This document shows positions 56,229 through 63,511 of a DNA stretch of 64,000 nucleotides, in pieces (within the stretch, counting starts at the first letter, position 1; each line of letters begins with the position of its first letter). The DNA is from Candidatus Rokuibacteriota bacterium. Its GTDB lineage: Bacteria; Methylomirabilota; Methylomirabilia; Rokubacteriales; CSP1-6. The notes under the pieces were generated by a model. It did not search any database and was not told where the DNA came from. It saw only the letters and a list, made by a program, of their open reading frames with translations. The DNA lies in assembly GCA_016200085.1 (NCBI GenBank), contig JACQFL010000006.1, positions 62,001-126,000 of the forward strand, in the 5' to 3' direction. Both the position numbers and the translations under genes were made by a program.

Positions 56229-56880
56229 GGGGCGCCGACTTCCTCGCCACCGTCAAGCGCGGCGACTGCGCCGCCGTCGAGCCGATGCTGGCGGCGGACC
56301 CGGGCCTGGCCCTCGCGCGTGAGAACGGCCCCTCGGCGATCCTCCTCGCGTGCTACCACCAAGGCCCGACGTCGTGACGGCCCTGCGGCCGCACGTCGCG
56401 GGCCGCCTCGATCTCTTCGAAGCGTGCGTCGTTGGCGACCTCGACGCCGTGCGCCGCGCGTTCGACGGCGACCCGTCGCTGGCCAACGCCGTCGCGTCCG
56501 ACGGCTTCGGCCCGCTCGGCCTGGCCTCCTTCTTCGATCACGAGCCCGTCGTGCGCCTGTTGCTCGAGCACGGCGCGCGCGTCGACGCGGCCTCGGCGAA
56601 CGCGATGCGCATCGTGCCGCTCCACTCCGCCGCCGCCGCCCGTGCCGTCCCGATCACTCGCCTGCTCCTGGAGCACGGCGCGCCCGTGGACGCGACGCAG
56701 GGCGACGGCAAGTTCACCCCCCTGATGGAAGCCGCCACGAACGGTCAGGCGGAGATGATCGACCTCCTCCTCACCCACGGCGCCGACGTGAGAGTGTGCG
56801 ACGCCCACGGCCCGAGCGCCGCCGACCACGCCCGCGCGAGCGGCCACGCCTCGCTCGCCGAGTATCTCTCGCGCTGCTGA
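56225..56880 (+). pseudogene. Ankyrin-repeat protein, interrupted by a frameshift
   Basis: Two frames together give one ~218-residue ankyrin protein. The first (from GTG 56225, overlapping the polymerase stop) reads FLATVKRGDCAAVEPMLAAD and SAILLACYHQ; the second continues RPDVVTALRPHVAGRLDLFE and has four or five ankyrin units (GLASFFDHEPVVRLLLEHGA, VPITRLLLEHGAPVDATQG, AEMIDLLLTHGADVRVCDAH). One base appears missing near 56360 between YHQ and RPDVV. All else is intact, so this is either a recent lesion or a sequencing error. As the fourth overlapping gene it would be part of the zinc-ribbon/polymerase operon. Confidence 0.8.
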
Positions 56881-56925
56881 CGTCGCTTCGGCGAAGGCAC
56901 GTGCCGACCCTTCCGAGCGAGTCAC

Positions 56926-57081
56926 CGGAGGCGACGGGTCCTGGCGGCAGGGGTCAACCGGACCCGTACCCCTCCAACCGGCGGCGGACGCATCGCGCCG
57001 GATGGAGCCCAGCCGCGAACGAGCAGCGCACGCGTACGGCGTGGTCCCGGTGACCCCTGCCGCCAGGACCCGTCGCCTCCG
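56926..57081. repeat. Palindromic element A2 (156 nt)
   Basis: Left arm 56926-56956 and right arm 57051-57081 are 31 nt each and perfectly complementary; the loop is 94 nt. Inner arm GGCAGGGGTCA / TGACCCCTGCC as in A1; outer arm CGGAGGCGACGGGTCCTGGC, different from A1. The loop matches the minus-strand loop of A1 along most of its length. It fills the 204-nt gap between convergent genes (ankyrin and MaoC-like). Confidence 0.93.
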
Positions 57082-57084
57082 ACT

Positions 57085-58176
57085 CTATCGATCGGGAAGC
57101 GCCACCACGGCTTCCCCGAGCGCGATGGTCTCGCCGCGCTGGTTGACGGCGGTGAGCTCGAGCGTGACCTCCGCACGGCCCTCGACGCGCGCCTTGGCGC
57201 GCACGCGCCCGCGGCACCACGTGGTGTCGCCGATCAGGTTGTGCCGGCGGACCTGGACGCTGAGGCGGCGCAGGAACGCGGCGTCACCCATCCAGTTCGT
57301 CACGAGGTGGCCGAGCCAGGCCACGCGCTCGGGGCCGTAGTCGTAGGCGCCGGGCACGCCGACGGTCCGGGCGAACGGCTCGTCCCAGTGCACGCGCTCG
57401 GGCGGCTCGGGCACGCCGAAGGCGTTGGGGATCGCCAGCGCGGGGTGGCGCTCGAACATGTCGAAGGCGAGCCCGTGGGCGCGGACGTAGAGGCTGCCCC
57501 AGCCCTGCACGAAGGCGATGACCGACGTCACCGTCAGCGGCCCCTTGAGCACCTCGGGCAGGACCTCGCCGACCTCCACGTCGTCCCACCGGCGCGGCCG
57601 GGCCCCACGGATCTCCTCGCGGCGGTAGCCCTCGCGGATCCGCTCGACCTCGAGGTCGGTGTAGCGGGCGGGCTCCACGGCCCGGTACTTGCCCCGCTCG
57701 CGCGCGGTGTCGCGCTCCGTGCGGAAGCACCACGAGTCGGCCTCGCAGACGACGTGGCCGTCCTGGTTCGTGAAGGTCGTGCGGTAGACCTGCTGGATGG
57801 CCCGCCGGGCGAACGTCGACGACTTCTCGGTCAGGTCACGCAGCACGCTCTCGCCGACGACGCGGTCGCCCTCGCGGATCTCGCGGCGCCAGTGGAAGTC
57901 GGTGCCCGCGTACATCGCGTGGATGCCGGGCAGGCCGCCGACGTAGCCGGAGACGATGCGGTCCATGGCGAAGAGGATCGTCGGCGGCGCCACGCGGTGG
58001 GCCGCCCAGTGCGGGTTGCGGTCGCCGATGCCGTGGGCCCAGTGCCGGATCGCATCGCGCGTGGCCACCTCGACGTACGGCTCCGGCCGCCGGACGGGCT
58101 TGCCGAGGAACGCGCGCAGCGCCGCGAGGGCCTCGTCCGTGATGACAGGGAAGCGCGCCCGGCGATCGTCGCTCAC
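57085..58176 (-). CDS. MaoC-like / FAS1-like double hot-dog dehydratase
   Basis: 363 residues in two hot-dog halves. The N-terminal half (KPVRRPEPYVEVATRDAIRH, then WAHGIGDRNPHWAAHRVAPP) is FAS1-like dehydratase/thioesterase; YAGTDFHWRREIREGDRVVG is the typical hot-dog loop. The C-terminal half (EVGEVLPEVLKGPLTVTSVI, then RRLSVQVRRHNLIGDTTWCR) ends as a MaoC domain. Likely a hydratase or dehydratase for an acyl-CoA. GTG 58176 overlaps the stop of the FAD-dependent dehydrogenase (GTGA), so the pair forms an oxidation-hydration couple. Confidence 0.88.
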   Translation of the reverse strand: MSDDRRARFPVITDEALAALRAFLGKPVRRPEPYVEVATRDAIRHWAHGIGDRNPHWAAHRVAPPTILFAMDRIVSGYVGGLPGIHAMYAGTDFHWRREIREGDRVVGESVLRDLTEKSSTFARRAIQQVYRTTFTNQDGHVVCEADSWCFRTERDTARERGKYRAVEPARYTDLEVERIREGYRREEIRGARPRRWDDVEVGEVLPEVLKGPLTVTSVIAFVQGWGSLYVRAHGLAFDMFERHPALAIPNAFGVPEPPERVHWDEPFARTVGVPGAYDYGPERVAWLGHLVTNWMGDAAFLRRLSVQVRRHNLIGDTTWCRGRVRAKARVEGRAEVTLELTAVNQRGETIALGEAVVALPDR

Positions 58177-59690
58177 GAGGGTCGGCGGCGCGTCGCCCGC
58201 CGGCGGCTCGCGCTTCGCGTCGGCGGGTGCCCGGCCGCGGCCGCGCCCGCGATGCGGCCGAAGACGGCGCCGGACATGAGCCCGCTGCCCCCCGGGTAGT
58301 TGGTGGAAAAGATCCCGCCGACCATCTCGCCGCACGCGTAGAGGCCGGGCACCGGCGCCCACGCGGGGCCGATCACGCGCGCCTGCTCGTCGACACGCAC
58401 GCCGCCGAAGGTGAACGTGATGCCGCCGGTGACGGCGTAGGCCACGAACGGTGACGAGTCGAGCCGCTGGGCCCAGTTCGATTTGGCGGGCTGGATGCCC
58501 CGGGCCGCGAGCCCGTCCAGCGCCGTGGGGTCGAAGCGCCCCTCGCCGAGGGCGGCATCGTACTCTTCCAGCGTGCGCCGGCACGCCGCCCGGTCGACGG
58601 GCAGGCGGCCGACCAGGTCCTCGAGCGAGTCCGCGACGATGGGCGTCCCCGTCTTGTAGCGGCCCTCGAGCAGGGAGGCGACCTTGGCGTCGAAGATCTG
58701 GAACGCGACGCCGCGCGGCTGGCCCAGGATGATGCCGCCGAGCTTGGCGTACGTGTAGAACTGGAAGTCCTCGCCCTCGTCGAAGAAGCGGCGGCCCGCG
58801 ACGTTGACGAGCACGCCCCAGGGATACGAGAGCCGGTTGGTCTTGTCCGTGAGCCGGCGATCGCCGAAGGGCGGCGCGTCCGCGTCGATCGGCGTGGAGT
58901 GGCAGCCCGTCCACTGGCCGTGGGGCAGCGCCCCGACGGCCATCGCCATCCGCAGCCCGTCGCCGGTGTTGTAGCGCGTCCCGCGCACCTTGGCCGAGTC
59001 CCACGGCCGGCCGAGATACCGCGCCCGCCACTCCGGGTTGGACTCGAAGCCGCCGCAGCCGAGCACCACCGCGCGCGCCGCGATCGCCTCGAGGCCCCCG
59101 GGCGAGCGCGCGACGACGCCGGTGACCCGGCCGCGCCGGTCCTGGACGAGATCGACCGCCCACGTCTCGTAGCGGATCTCCACCCCCCGGCGCTCGGCGA
59201 TCTCGAACCACGCCCGCGAGAGCCCGACGCCCTCGCCCCGCGCGCGGATCACGGCGCCCGGCGAGAACTTGATGGTCGCGCCGGTCTTCACCCCGCTGAG
59301 CGAGACCGCGGCCTCGAGGGGCACGCCCTGCCGTGCCAGCCACCGCACGGTGTCGTACGAGCGCCCGATGAGCAGCTCGGCCAGCATCGGATCGGTGCGG
59401 CCTTCGGTCACGCGCTCCAGATCCTCGCGGAAGCGCGCCTGCGGATAGGGCTCGACGCTCGCGAAGAAGCCCGGCACCTGGCGCTCGACGTCGGGCACGA
59501 GCGGGCGCAGGTCCTCCGCCGCGTCGTAGGCGAAGCGGAACAGGCCTCCGCTGTAGTGGGTGTTGCCGCCGCGCAGCTCGCGCGGCGCCTTCTCGAGCAC
59601 GACCACGCGGCGGGCGCCCTGCTCGCGCGCCGCCACCGCGGCGCTCAGCGCGGCGTTGCCCGCCCCGACCACGAGGACGTCGATGGCCAC
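58173..59690 (-). CDS. FAD-dependent dehydrogenase, tricarballylate dehydrogenase (TcuA)-like
   Basis: 505-residue flavoprotein of the fumarate reductase / succinate dehydrogenase family. FAD-binding motif DVLVVGAGNAALSAAVAARE, then VVVLEKAPRELRGGNTHYSG as in TcuA, and the late GGITFTFGGVRVDEQARVIG and YACGEMVGGIFSTNYPGGSG. It would oxidise a dicarboxylate or tricarboxylate, or a steroid-like ketone, with FAD. The C-terminal ~20 residues are arginine-rich and overlap the next gene. TcuB, the usual electron-transfer partner, is not present. Confidence 0.9.
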   Translation of the reverse strand: MAIDVLVVGAGNAALSAAVAAREQGARRVVVLEKAPRELRGGNTHYSGGLFRFAYDAAEDLRPLVPDVERQVPGFFASVEPYPQARFREDLERVTEGRTDPMLAELLIGRSYDTVRWLARQGVPLEAAVSLSGVKTGATIKFSPGAVIRARGEGVGLSRAWFEIAERRGVEIRYETWAVDLVQDRRGRVTGVVARSPGGLEAIAARAVVLGCGGFESNPEWRARYLGRPWDSAKVRGTRYNTGDGLRMAMAVGALPHGQWTGCHSTPIDADAPPFGDRRLTDKTNRLSYPWGVLVNVAGRRFFDEGEDFQFYTYAKLGGIILGQPRGVAFQIFDAKVASLLEGRYKTGTPIVADSLEDLVGRLPVDRAACRRTLEEYDAALGEGRFDPTALDGLAARGIQPAKSNWAQRLDSSPFVAYAVTGGITFTFGGVRVDEQARVIGPAWAPVPGLYACGEMVGGIFSTNYPGGSGLMSGAVFGRIAGAAAAGHPPTRSASRRRATRRRPS

Positions 59691-59773
59691 GACGCCTCTG
59701 CCATTAGCACGCCGGCAAACACACGGTCAACCGACATGACTCCGGCCCAGGAAGGATCGCGACCTCTTCGTGA

Positions 59774-60259
59774 TCACGTCCGGAAGGGAATGACGCTGAT
59801 GCCGCCGTTCGGCTCGAGGACGGCGAAGCGCACGTGAGAGAGATCCGCGATCCCGCTCTTGCGGAGCGCGGCCAGCAAGTCCTCGTGGGTGAGGCGCTCA
59901 CGGCGCAGGTGGTCCTCCAGCACCCGCCCGTCGTGCACGAGCACGGTGGGCCGCGCCTCCAGGAGGTGCCGCCAGCGACGGGACCGGAACGTGAGCTCCA
60001 CCACGGCGTAGTTCAGGGCGAGCATCGTGATGGCGCCGATGATCCCGCCGCCGAGCGAGTCGTCCTTGCCGATGACGGCGTTCTGGACGACGTTGGAGAT
60101 GATCAGCAGAACGACGAGGTCGAACGGGGTGAGCTGGCCGACCTGCCGCTTGCCGGTCAGCCGGAAGGCGATCAGGACGAAGAGGTAGACGACGACCGTC
60201 CGGAACACCTTTTCCCAGAGCGGGATCTCCGGACGAAAGAGCGCCAGCACGGCGTCCAT
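59774..60259 (-). CDS. DUF421 (YetF-like) membrane protein
   Basis: 161 residues. Three hydrophobic N-terminal segments (KVFRTVVVYLFVLIAFRLTG, DLVVLLIISNVVQNAVIG, GAITMLALNYAVVELTF) followed by the conserved cytoplasmic DUF421 domain (RPTVLVHDGRVLEDHLRRER, LTHEDLLAALRKSGIADLSH). Linked in Firmicutes to spore or envelope biology, with no defined biochemical role. The gap to the dehydrogenase (59691-59773) shows nothing. Confidence 0.92.
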   Translation of the reverse strand: MDAVLALFRPEIPLWEKVFRTVVVYLFVLIAFRLTGKRQVGQLTPFDLVVLLIISNVVQNAVIGKDDSLGGGIIGAITMLALNYAVVELTFRSRRWRHLLEARPTVLVHDGRVLEDHLRRERLTHEDLLAALRKSGIADLSHVRFAVLEPNGGISVIPFRT

Positions 60260-60334
60260 CGGTCACGGCCATCGTATCCCGTGGACGCCCCCGGGCTCGC
60301 GCGAAAAGTGTCGCGGCGGATCGGGGACCGGCGC

Positions 60335-60562
60335 TCAGCCCTGCTTCTTGCTCTCGGCGTCCTTGCTCTCGGGGTCCTTGCTCTCGGCGGTCTTGCTCGC
60401 GGCGCTCTTGTCCGCCTCGGCGCCGCCGTCGGTCATGCCCTTCTTGAACTCGTTCATCGACTTGCCCAGCGATCGGGCCAGCTCGGGCAGCTTGCTGCCC
60501 CCGAAGAGGACGAGCGCGATGACGAGAATGACCATGAGCTCCTGCGTTCCCAGACCAAACAT
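60335..60562 (-). CDS. tatA: Twin-arginine translocase subunit TatA
   Basis: 75 residues: one membrane helix (ELMVILVIALVLFGGSKLPE), an amphipathic helix (LARSLGKSMNEFKKGM) and a charged tail. The FGGSKLPE hinge is diagnostic of TatA/E. The tail contains near-repeats (TAESKDPESKDAESK) that reflect short tandem DNA repeats at about 60350-60395. No tatB or tatC is next to it. Confidence 0.95.
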   Translation of the reverse strand: MFGLGTQELMVILVIALVLFGGSKLPELARSLGKSMNEFKKGMTDGGAEADKSAASKTAESKDPESKDAESKKQG

Positions 60563-60632
60563 GACAGCCTCCTTCGAGCGAGTGCGGTGTCGAAGCGCGC
60601 GGCGCCCCGCGGGGCGCCGCCATACGAGCGGG

Positions 60633-60920
60633 CTAGCGGGCGGGAGGCGCGCGAGGCTCCGACGGCGGCACGGCCGCCGTCCCGGCGAGACGCGGCGCGA
60701 CCGGCGGGTCCACCGTCGCCCGGGCCAGCGTGACGGCAGGGGCCACCAGCGGTGGCACGCCGAGCGACTGGTCCCAGACCAGCATCACGAAGTCGTCGGC
60801 ATCCCCGCCGTCGTACAGGCCGCCGATCCACGAGGGATCCGGCACCGCCGCGGCCGCGAACGCCGGCGCGCCGACGGCGACCGCGACGAGGAGGACGGTG
60901 AGCGCCCGTCGCATGGACAT
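60633..60920 (-). CDS. Small secreted protein of unknown function
   Basis: About 95 residues from ATG 60920 (93 if ATG 60914). Signal peptide MRRALTVLLVAVAVGAPAFA, then a mature part DPSWIGGLYDGGDADDFVML and VWDQSLGVPPLV, ending in a proline- and alanine-rich tail. No family recognised. Aspartate-rich DGGDADD could bind a cation, but this is a guess. Confidence 0.7.
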   Translation of the reverse strand: MSMRRALTVLLVAVAVGAPAFAAAAVPDPSWIGGLYDGGDADDFVMLVWDQSLGVPPLVAPAVTLARATVDPPVAPRLAGTAAVPPSEPRAPPAR

Positions 60921-61045
60921 CGAGTGATCGTATTCTCGCCGCCGCCCGCAAGTCAAACGGAGCCGCCCAGACGATCGGGTACACGCCGTGGAGCGCTGGG
61001 TGAACTTCGGCCCGATCGACGACGCGTCGAAGAAGCCACGCGCCC

Positions 61046-61202
61046 CCGTGGGGGCGGGGGTGAGGGGAAGAGGGATCCCGGAGCCGACTGACCGTGCCTA
61101 CGAGCGGCTGGGAGCACGCTGTCGCGGGTGCTGCGCGAGATGCGTTTCACGCGTACCCAACGGCTCCCGGACCCCTCTCCTCCCTCACCCCCGCCCCCAC
61201 GG
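61046..61202. repeat. Palindromic element B1 (157 nt)
   Basis: Left arm 61046-61086 and right arm 61161-61202, 41-42 nt, complementary apart from a one-base indel and a few mismatches; loop 74 nt. Arms begin CCGTGGGGGCGGGGGTGAGG and end next to the loop as GGAGCCG / CGGCTCC. The loop core (GTGCCTACGAGCGGCTGGGA, then GCACGCTGTCGCGGG, and CGCGTACCCA) is homologous to that of B2 on the opposite strand. Together with B2 it occupies the 597-nt gap 60921-61517, which has no gene. Confidence 0.92.
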
Positions 61203-61342
61203 CGTCGGCGACCTGCCACCGGAGAACAACCACGACCAGGGTCAGTTCTCCATGCGCGCCCGCAGGTGCGTACGCCCGGACCTCACCGGCGGATCAGCTC
61301 CCGTTGGCGGCAGCCACGCCGCGATTCGTCCCCTCCCGGTGA

Positions 61343-61503
61343 CCGCGCGGGGTGGGCGGGGTGGGGGCGAGGGTTCCGGGAGCCGTTGGGTACGCGCACA
61401 GAGCGCCTGCCGCCTCAGCCCGCGACAGCGTGCTCCCAGCCGCTGGTAGGCACAGTCAGTCGGCTCCCGGAACCCTCGCCCCCACCCCGCCCACCCCGCG
61501 CGG
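61343..61503. repeat. Palindromic element B2 (161 nt), perfect 43-nt arms
   Basis: Left arm 61343-61385 and right arm 61461-61503 are perfectly complementary over 43 nt; loop 75 nt. Outer arm CCGCGCGGGGTGGGCGGGGT differs from that of B1, while GGGAGCCG next to the loop is shared. The loop, read on the minus strand, shares GTGCCTAC-AGCGGCTGGGA, GCACGCTGTCGCGGG and CGCGTACCCA with B1. The intervening 61203-61342 shows nothing recognisable. Confidence 0.94.
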
Positions 61504-61517
61504 CGCAGCGCGAGAGG

Positions 61518-61910
61518 TCAGAGGACCGCGATGGCCTCGACCTCGATGAGCCAGTCGGGGTGCGCGAGGGCGGCCACCTGCACCAGCGTGGAGGCCGGGC
61601 CCTTCTTGCCGAAGAACTCCTCGCGCACGGGCACGAGATCGGCGCGGTAGCGGATGTCGGTGAGGTAGGTGTTGAGCTTGACGATGCTGGCGAGGGTGCC
61701 GCCCTGGCCCTCGACGAGGGCCTTGAGCGCACGGAACACCTCGCGGGCCTGGCCGCGGAAGTCGCCACGGTGCGCGGGCGCGCCGTCCTTGTCGTAGGCG
61801 ACCTGGCCGGCGAGGAAGAGCACGGACTGCGCGCCGCTGACCTTGACGCCCTGGCTGTAGGTCGGCGGATCGAAGACGCCGGTGGCGCTGAAGCGCTCGA
61901 TGCTCGGCAT
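61518..61910 (-). CDS. RidA/YjgF-family enamine/imine deaminase
   Basis: 130-residue trimer-forming protein that hydrolyses reactive enamines. Motifs: VLFLAGQVAYDKDG, GDFRGQAREVFRALKALVEG, NTYLTDIRYRADLVPVREEF, GPASTLVQVAALAHPDWLIE and VEAIAVL. The family's conserved arginine position appears as Y-R-A-D-L-V-P-V-R, and the terminal E (IEVEAIA) is present. ATG 61910 gives the normal length. It is divergent from the LarA-like gene. Confidence 0.93.
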   Translation of the reverse strand: MPSIERFSATGVFDPPTYSQGVKVSGAQSVLFLAGQVAYDKDGAPAHRGDFRGQAREVFRALKALVEGQGGTLASIVKLNTYLTDIRYRADLVPVREEFFGKKGPASTLVQVAALAHPDWLIEVEAIAVL

Positions 61911-61950
61911 GGGAACGGCTCGCTTTCCCCGGGCGATGCGCCCGGTACGG

Positions 61951-61956
61951 TATAGT
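61951..61956 (+). promoter_or_regulatory. Candidate -10 box for the LarA-like gene
   Basis: TATAGT, one mismatch from consensus, 46 nt upstream of the GTG start at 62003. No good -35 is seen. Confidence 0.35.
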
Positions 61957-62002
61957 CGGGGTCCCAAGCATAGCGCACGGAGCAGCGCGCGAGGAGGCGT
62001 GC

Positions 62003-63370
62003 GTGGACGTCGAGCTACCGTACGGGGAGCGCACGATCCCGGCCACCTTGCCGTCGCGCACGCGCACGCTCTCCAACGTGGAGACCGCCACGCCCCCGCC
62101 CGTGGCGGATCTCGACGCCACGGTGCGGGCCGCGCTCGCGCGGCCGCTCGGGCGGCCGCGACTGCGCGAGAGCGTCCGGCCGGGCGCGGCCGTCACCATC
62201 GCGTTCGACGACGCCACCGTCGCCTCGCACGGCCCCATCCGCGGCGTGGCGATCCGCGCCGTGCTCGAGGAGCTCGAGGCGGCCGGCGTGTCGCGCGGCC
62301 GCGTCACGCTGGTGTGCGCCAACGCGCTGCACCGCCAGCTGAGGCCTGCGGAGCTGGCGCGCCTCCTCGGCGAGGACCTCGTGCGCGAGTTCGGGCCGCG
62401 CCTGCTCTGCCACGACGCCGAGGACGCAGCAGCCATCGTCGACCTCGGCCACACACCCGCCCACGGTTACCCCGTGCAGGTCCACCGCCTGGTCGCGGAC
62501 TCCGACCTGACCGTCTACGTCAACGCGCGCTACGTCCGCGGCTTCAACGGGGGCTGGAAGTCGGTGTGCGTGGGGCTGTCGACGTGGGAGTCGATCAAGG
62601 TCACGCACACGCCGGACGGGATGTCGATGTCGGTCCACGCCAACCGCATGCACGCCGTCCTCGACGAGATGGGCCATCACCTGGAGGCGCGGCTCGGCCC
62701 GCGGGTGTTCAAGGTCGACACGCTGCTCGCCGACCCCCGCCGCGTCGCCCAGGTCGTCGCGGGCGGCGTCGACGAGTGCCGCCAGGCCATGCTCGCCTCG
62801 CTCGCCGCGATCTTCCCCCCGCGACGCGAGGCCGCCGGGGAGCGCTTCGACGTGCTCGTCTACGGCGTGCCCGACTCGAGCCCGTACGCGATCTTCTCCC
62901 ACGTCAACCCGATCCTCACGCTGATCTCCTCCGGCCTCGGCTACCTCGGCGGGCTGATCGAGGCGGCCGGGGCCCCTGGCTGCACGGTGATCATGGCGAC
63001 GCCGGTGCCCGAGCGCTGGGATCGGACCGCGCATCCCTCCTACCCCGAGGTCTGGGAGCGCATGCTGCCCCGGACCCGCGACCCCTACGAGATCATGGCG
63101 CGCTTCGCCGACGACTACGCGCGGCGCCCCGAGTACATCGAGGCGTACCGGCACGGCTTCGGCTTCCATCCCATCCACGGCATCCTCGCCGTCCACCCGC
63201 TCCGGCGGCTCTCGCACGTGGGGCGGGTCATCGTCGCGGGGCCGCTCGATGCGGCCGTGCCGCGGCACATCGGCTTCGAGACCGCGGCGAGCGTGGAGGA
63301 GGCGGTGGCGCGCGCCGAGCAGATCCACGGCCGGGACTGTCGCATCGCCCACATCGTCCAGCCCGCCTGA
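62003..63370 (+). CDS. LarA-like (DUF2088) nickel-dependent racemase family protein
   Basis: 455 residues from GTG 62003, with GAGGAGG just upstream. The N-terminal domain (MDVELPYGERTIPATLPSRT) and the middle ALARPLGRPRLRESVRPGAA region followed by AVTIAFDDATVASHG match lactate racemase LarA relatives; GGWKSVCVGLSTWESIKVTH and HANRMHAVLDEMG carry candidate catalytic histidines and lysine. Members bind or process 2-hydroxy acids, some with a nickel-pincer cofactor. No larB, larC or larE cofactor genes are in the window, so activity as a racemase is uncertain. Confidence 0.85.
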   Translation: MDVELPYGERTIPATLPSRTRTLSNVETATPPPVADLDATVRAALARPLGRPRLRESVRPGAAVTIAFDDATVASHGPIRGVAIRAVLEELEAAGVSRGRVTLVCANALHRQLRPAELARLLGEDLVREFGPRLLCHDAEDAAAIVDLGHTPAHGYPVQVHRLVADSDLTVYVNARYVRGFNGGWKSVCVGLSTWESIKVTHTPDGMSMSVHANRMHAVLDEMGHHLEARLGPRVFKVDTLLADPRRVAQVVAGGVDECRQAMLASLAAIFPPRREAAGERFDVLVYGVPDSSPYAIFSHVNPILTLISSGLGYLGGLIEAAGAPGCTVIMATPVPERWDRTAHPSYPEVWERMLPRTRDPYEIMARFADDYARRPEYIEAYRHGFGFHPIHGILAVHPLRRLSHVGRVIVAGPLDAAVPRHIGFETAASVEEAVARAEQIHGRDCRIAHIVQPA

Positions 63371-63511
63371 GCGACCCCGGCCTGCGCCCGATCGCGCTCG
63401 CGCCCGCCACGCCACGCGCGCGCGCCACGCCGATGGCCGAGCCGACGGAGCGGCCCTGGCTTCGCCTCGACGGGGTCGTCGAGAAGCGCGACCGCCATGT
63501 GGCCAGCGGCT

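Noticed and set aside
56319-57053. Frame extending from the ankyrin gene through element A2
   Set aside because: Arginine-rich frame-shifted translation of the ankyrin repeats and the palindrome; not protein-like.
48361-61503. Insertion sequences bounded by the long inverted repeats
   Set aside because: The space between arms is only 74-97 nt, so no transposase fits; any movement would need factors encoded elsewhere.
60957-61517. Genes in the palindromic region (several plus- and minus-strand frames)
   Set aside because: All frames are arginine/proline-rich translations of the inverted repeats.
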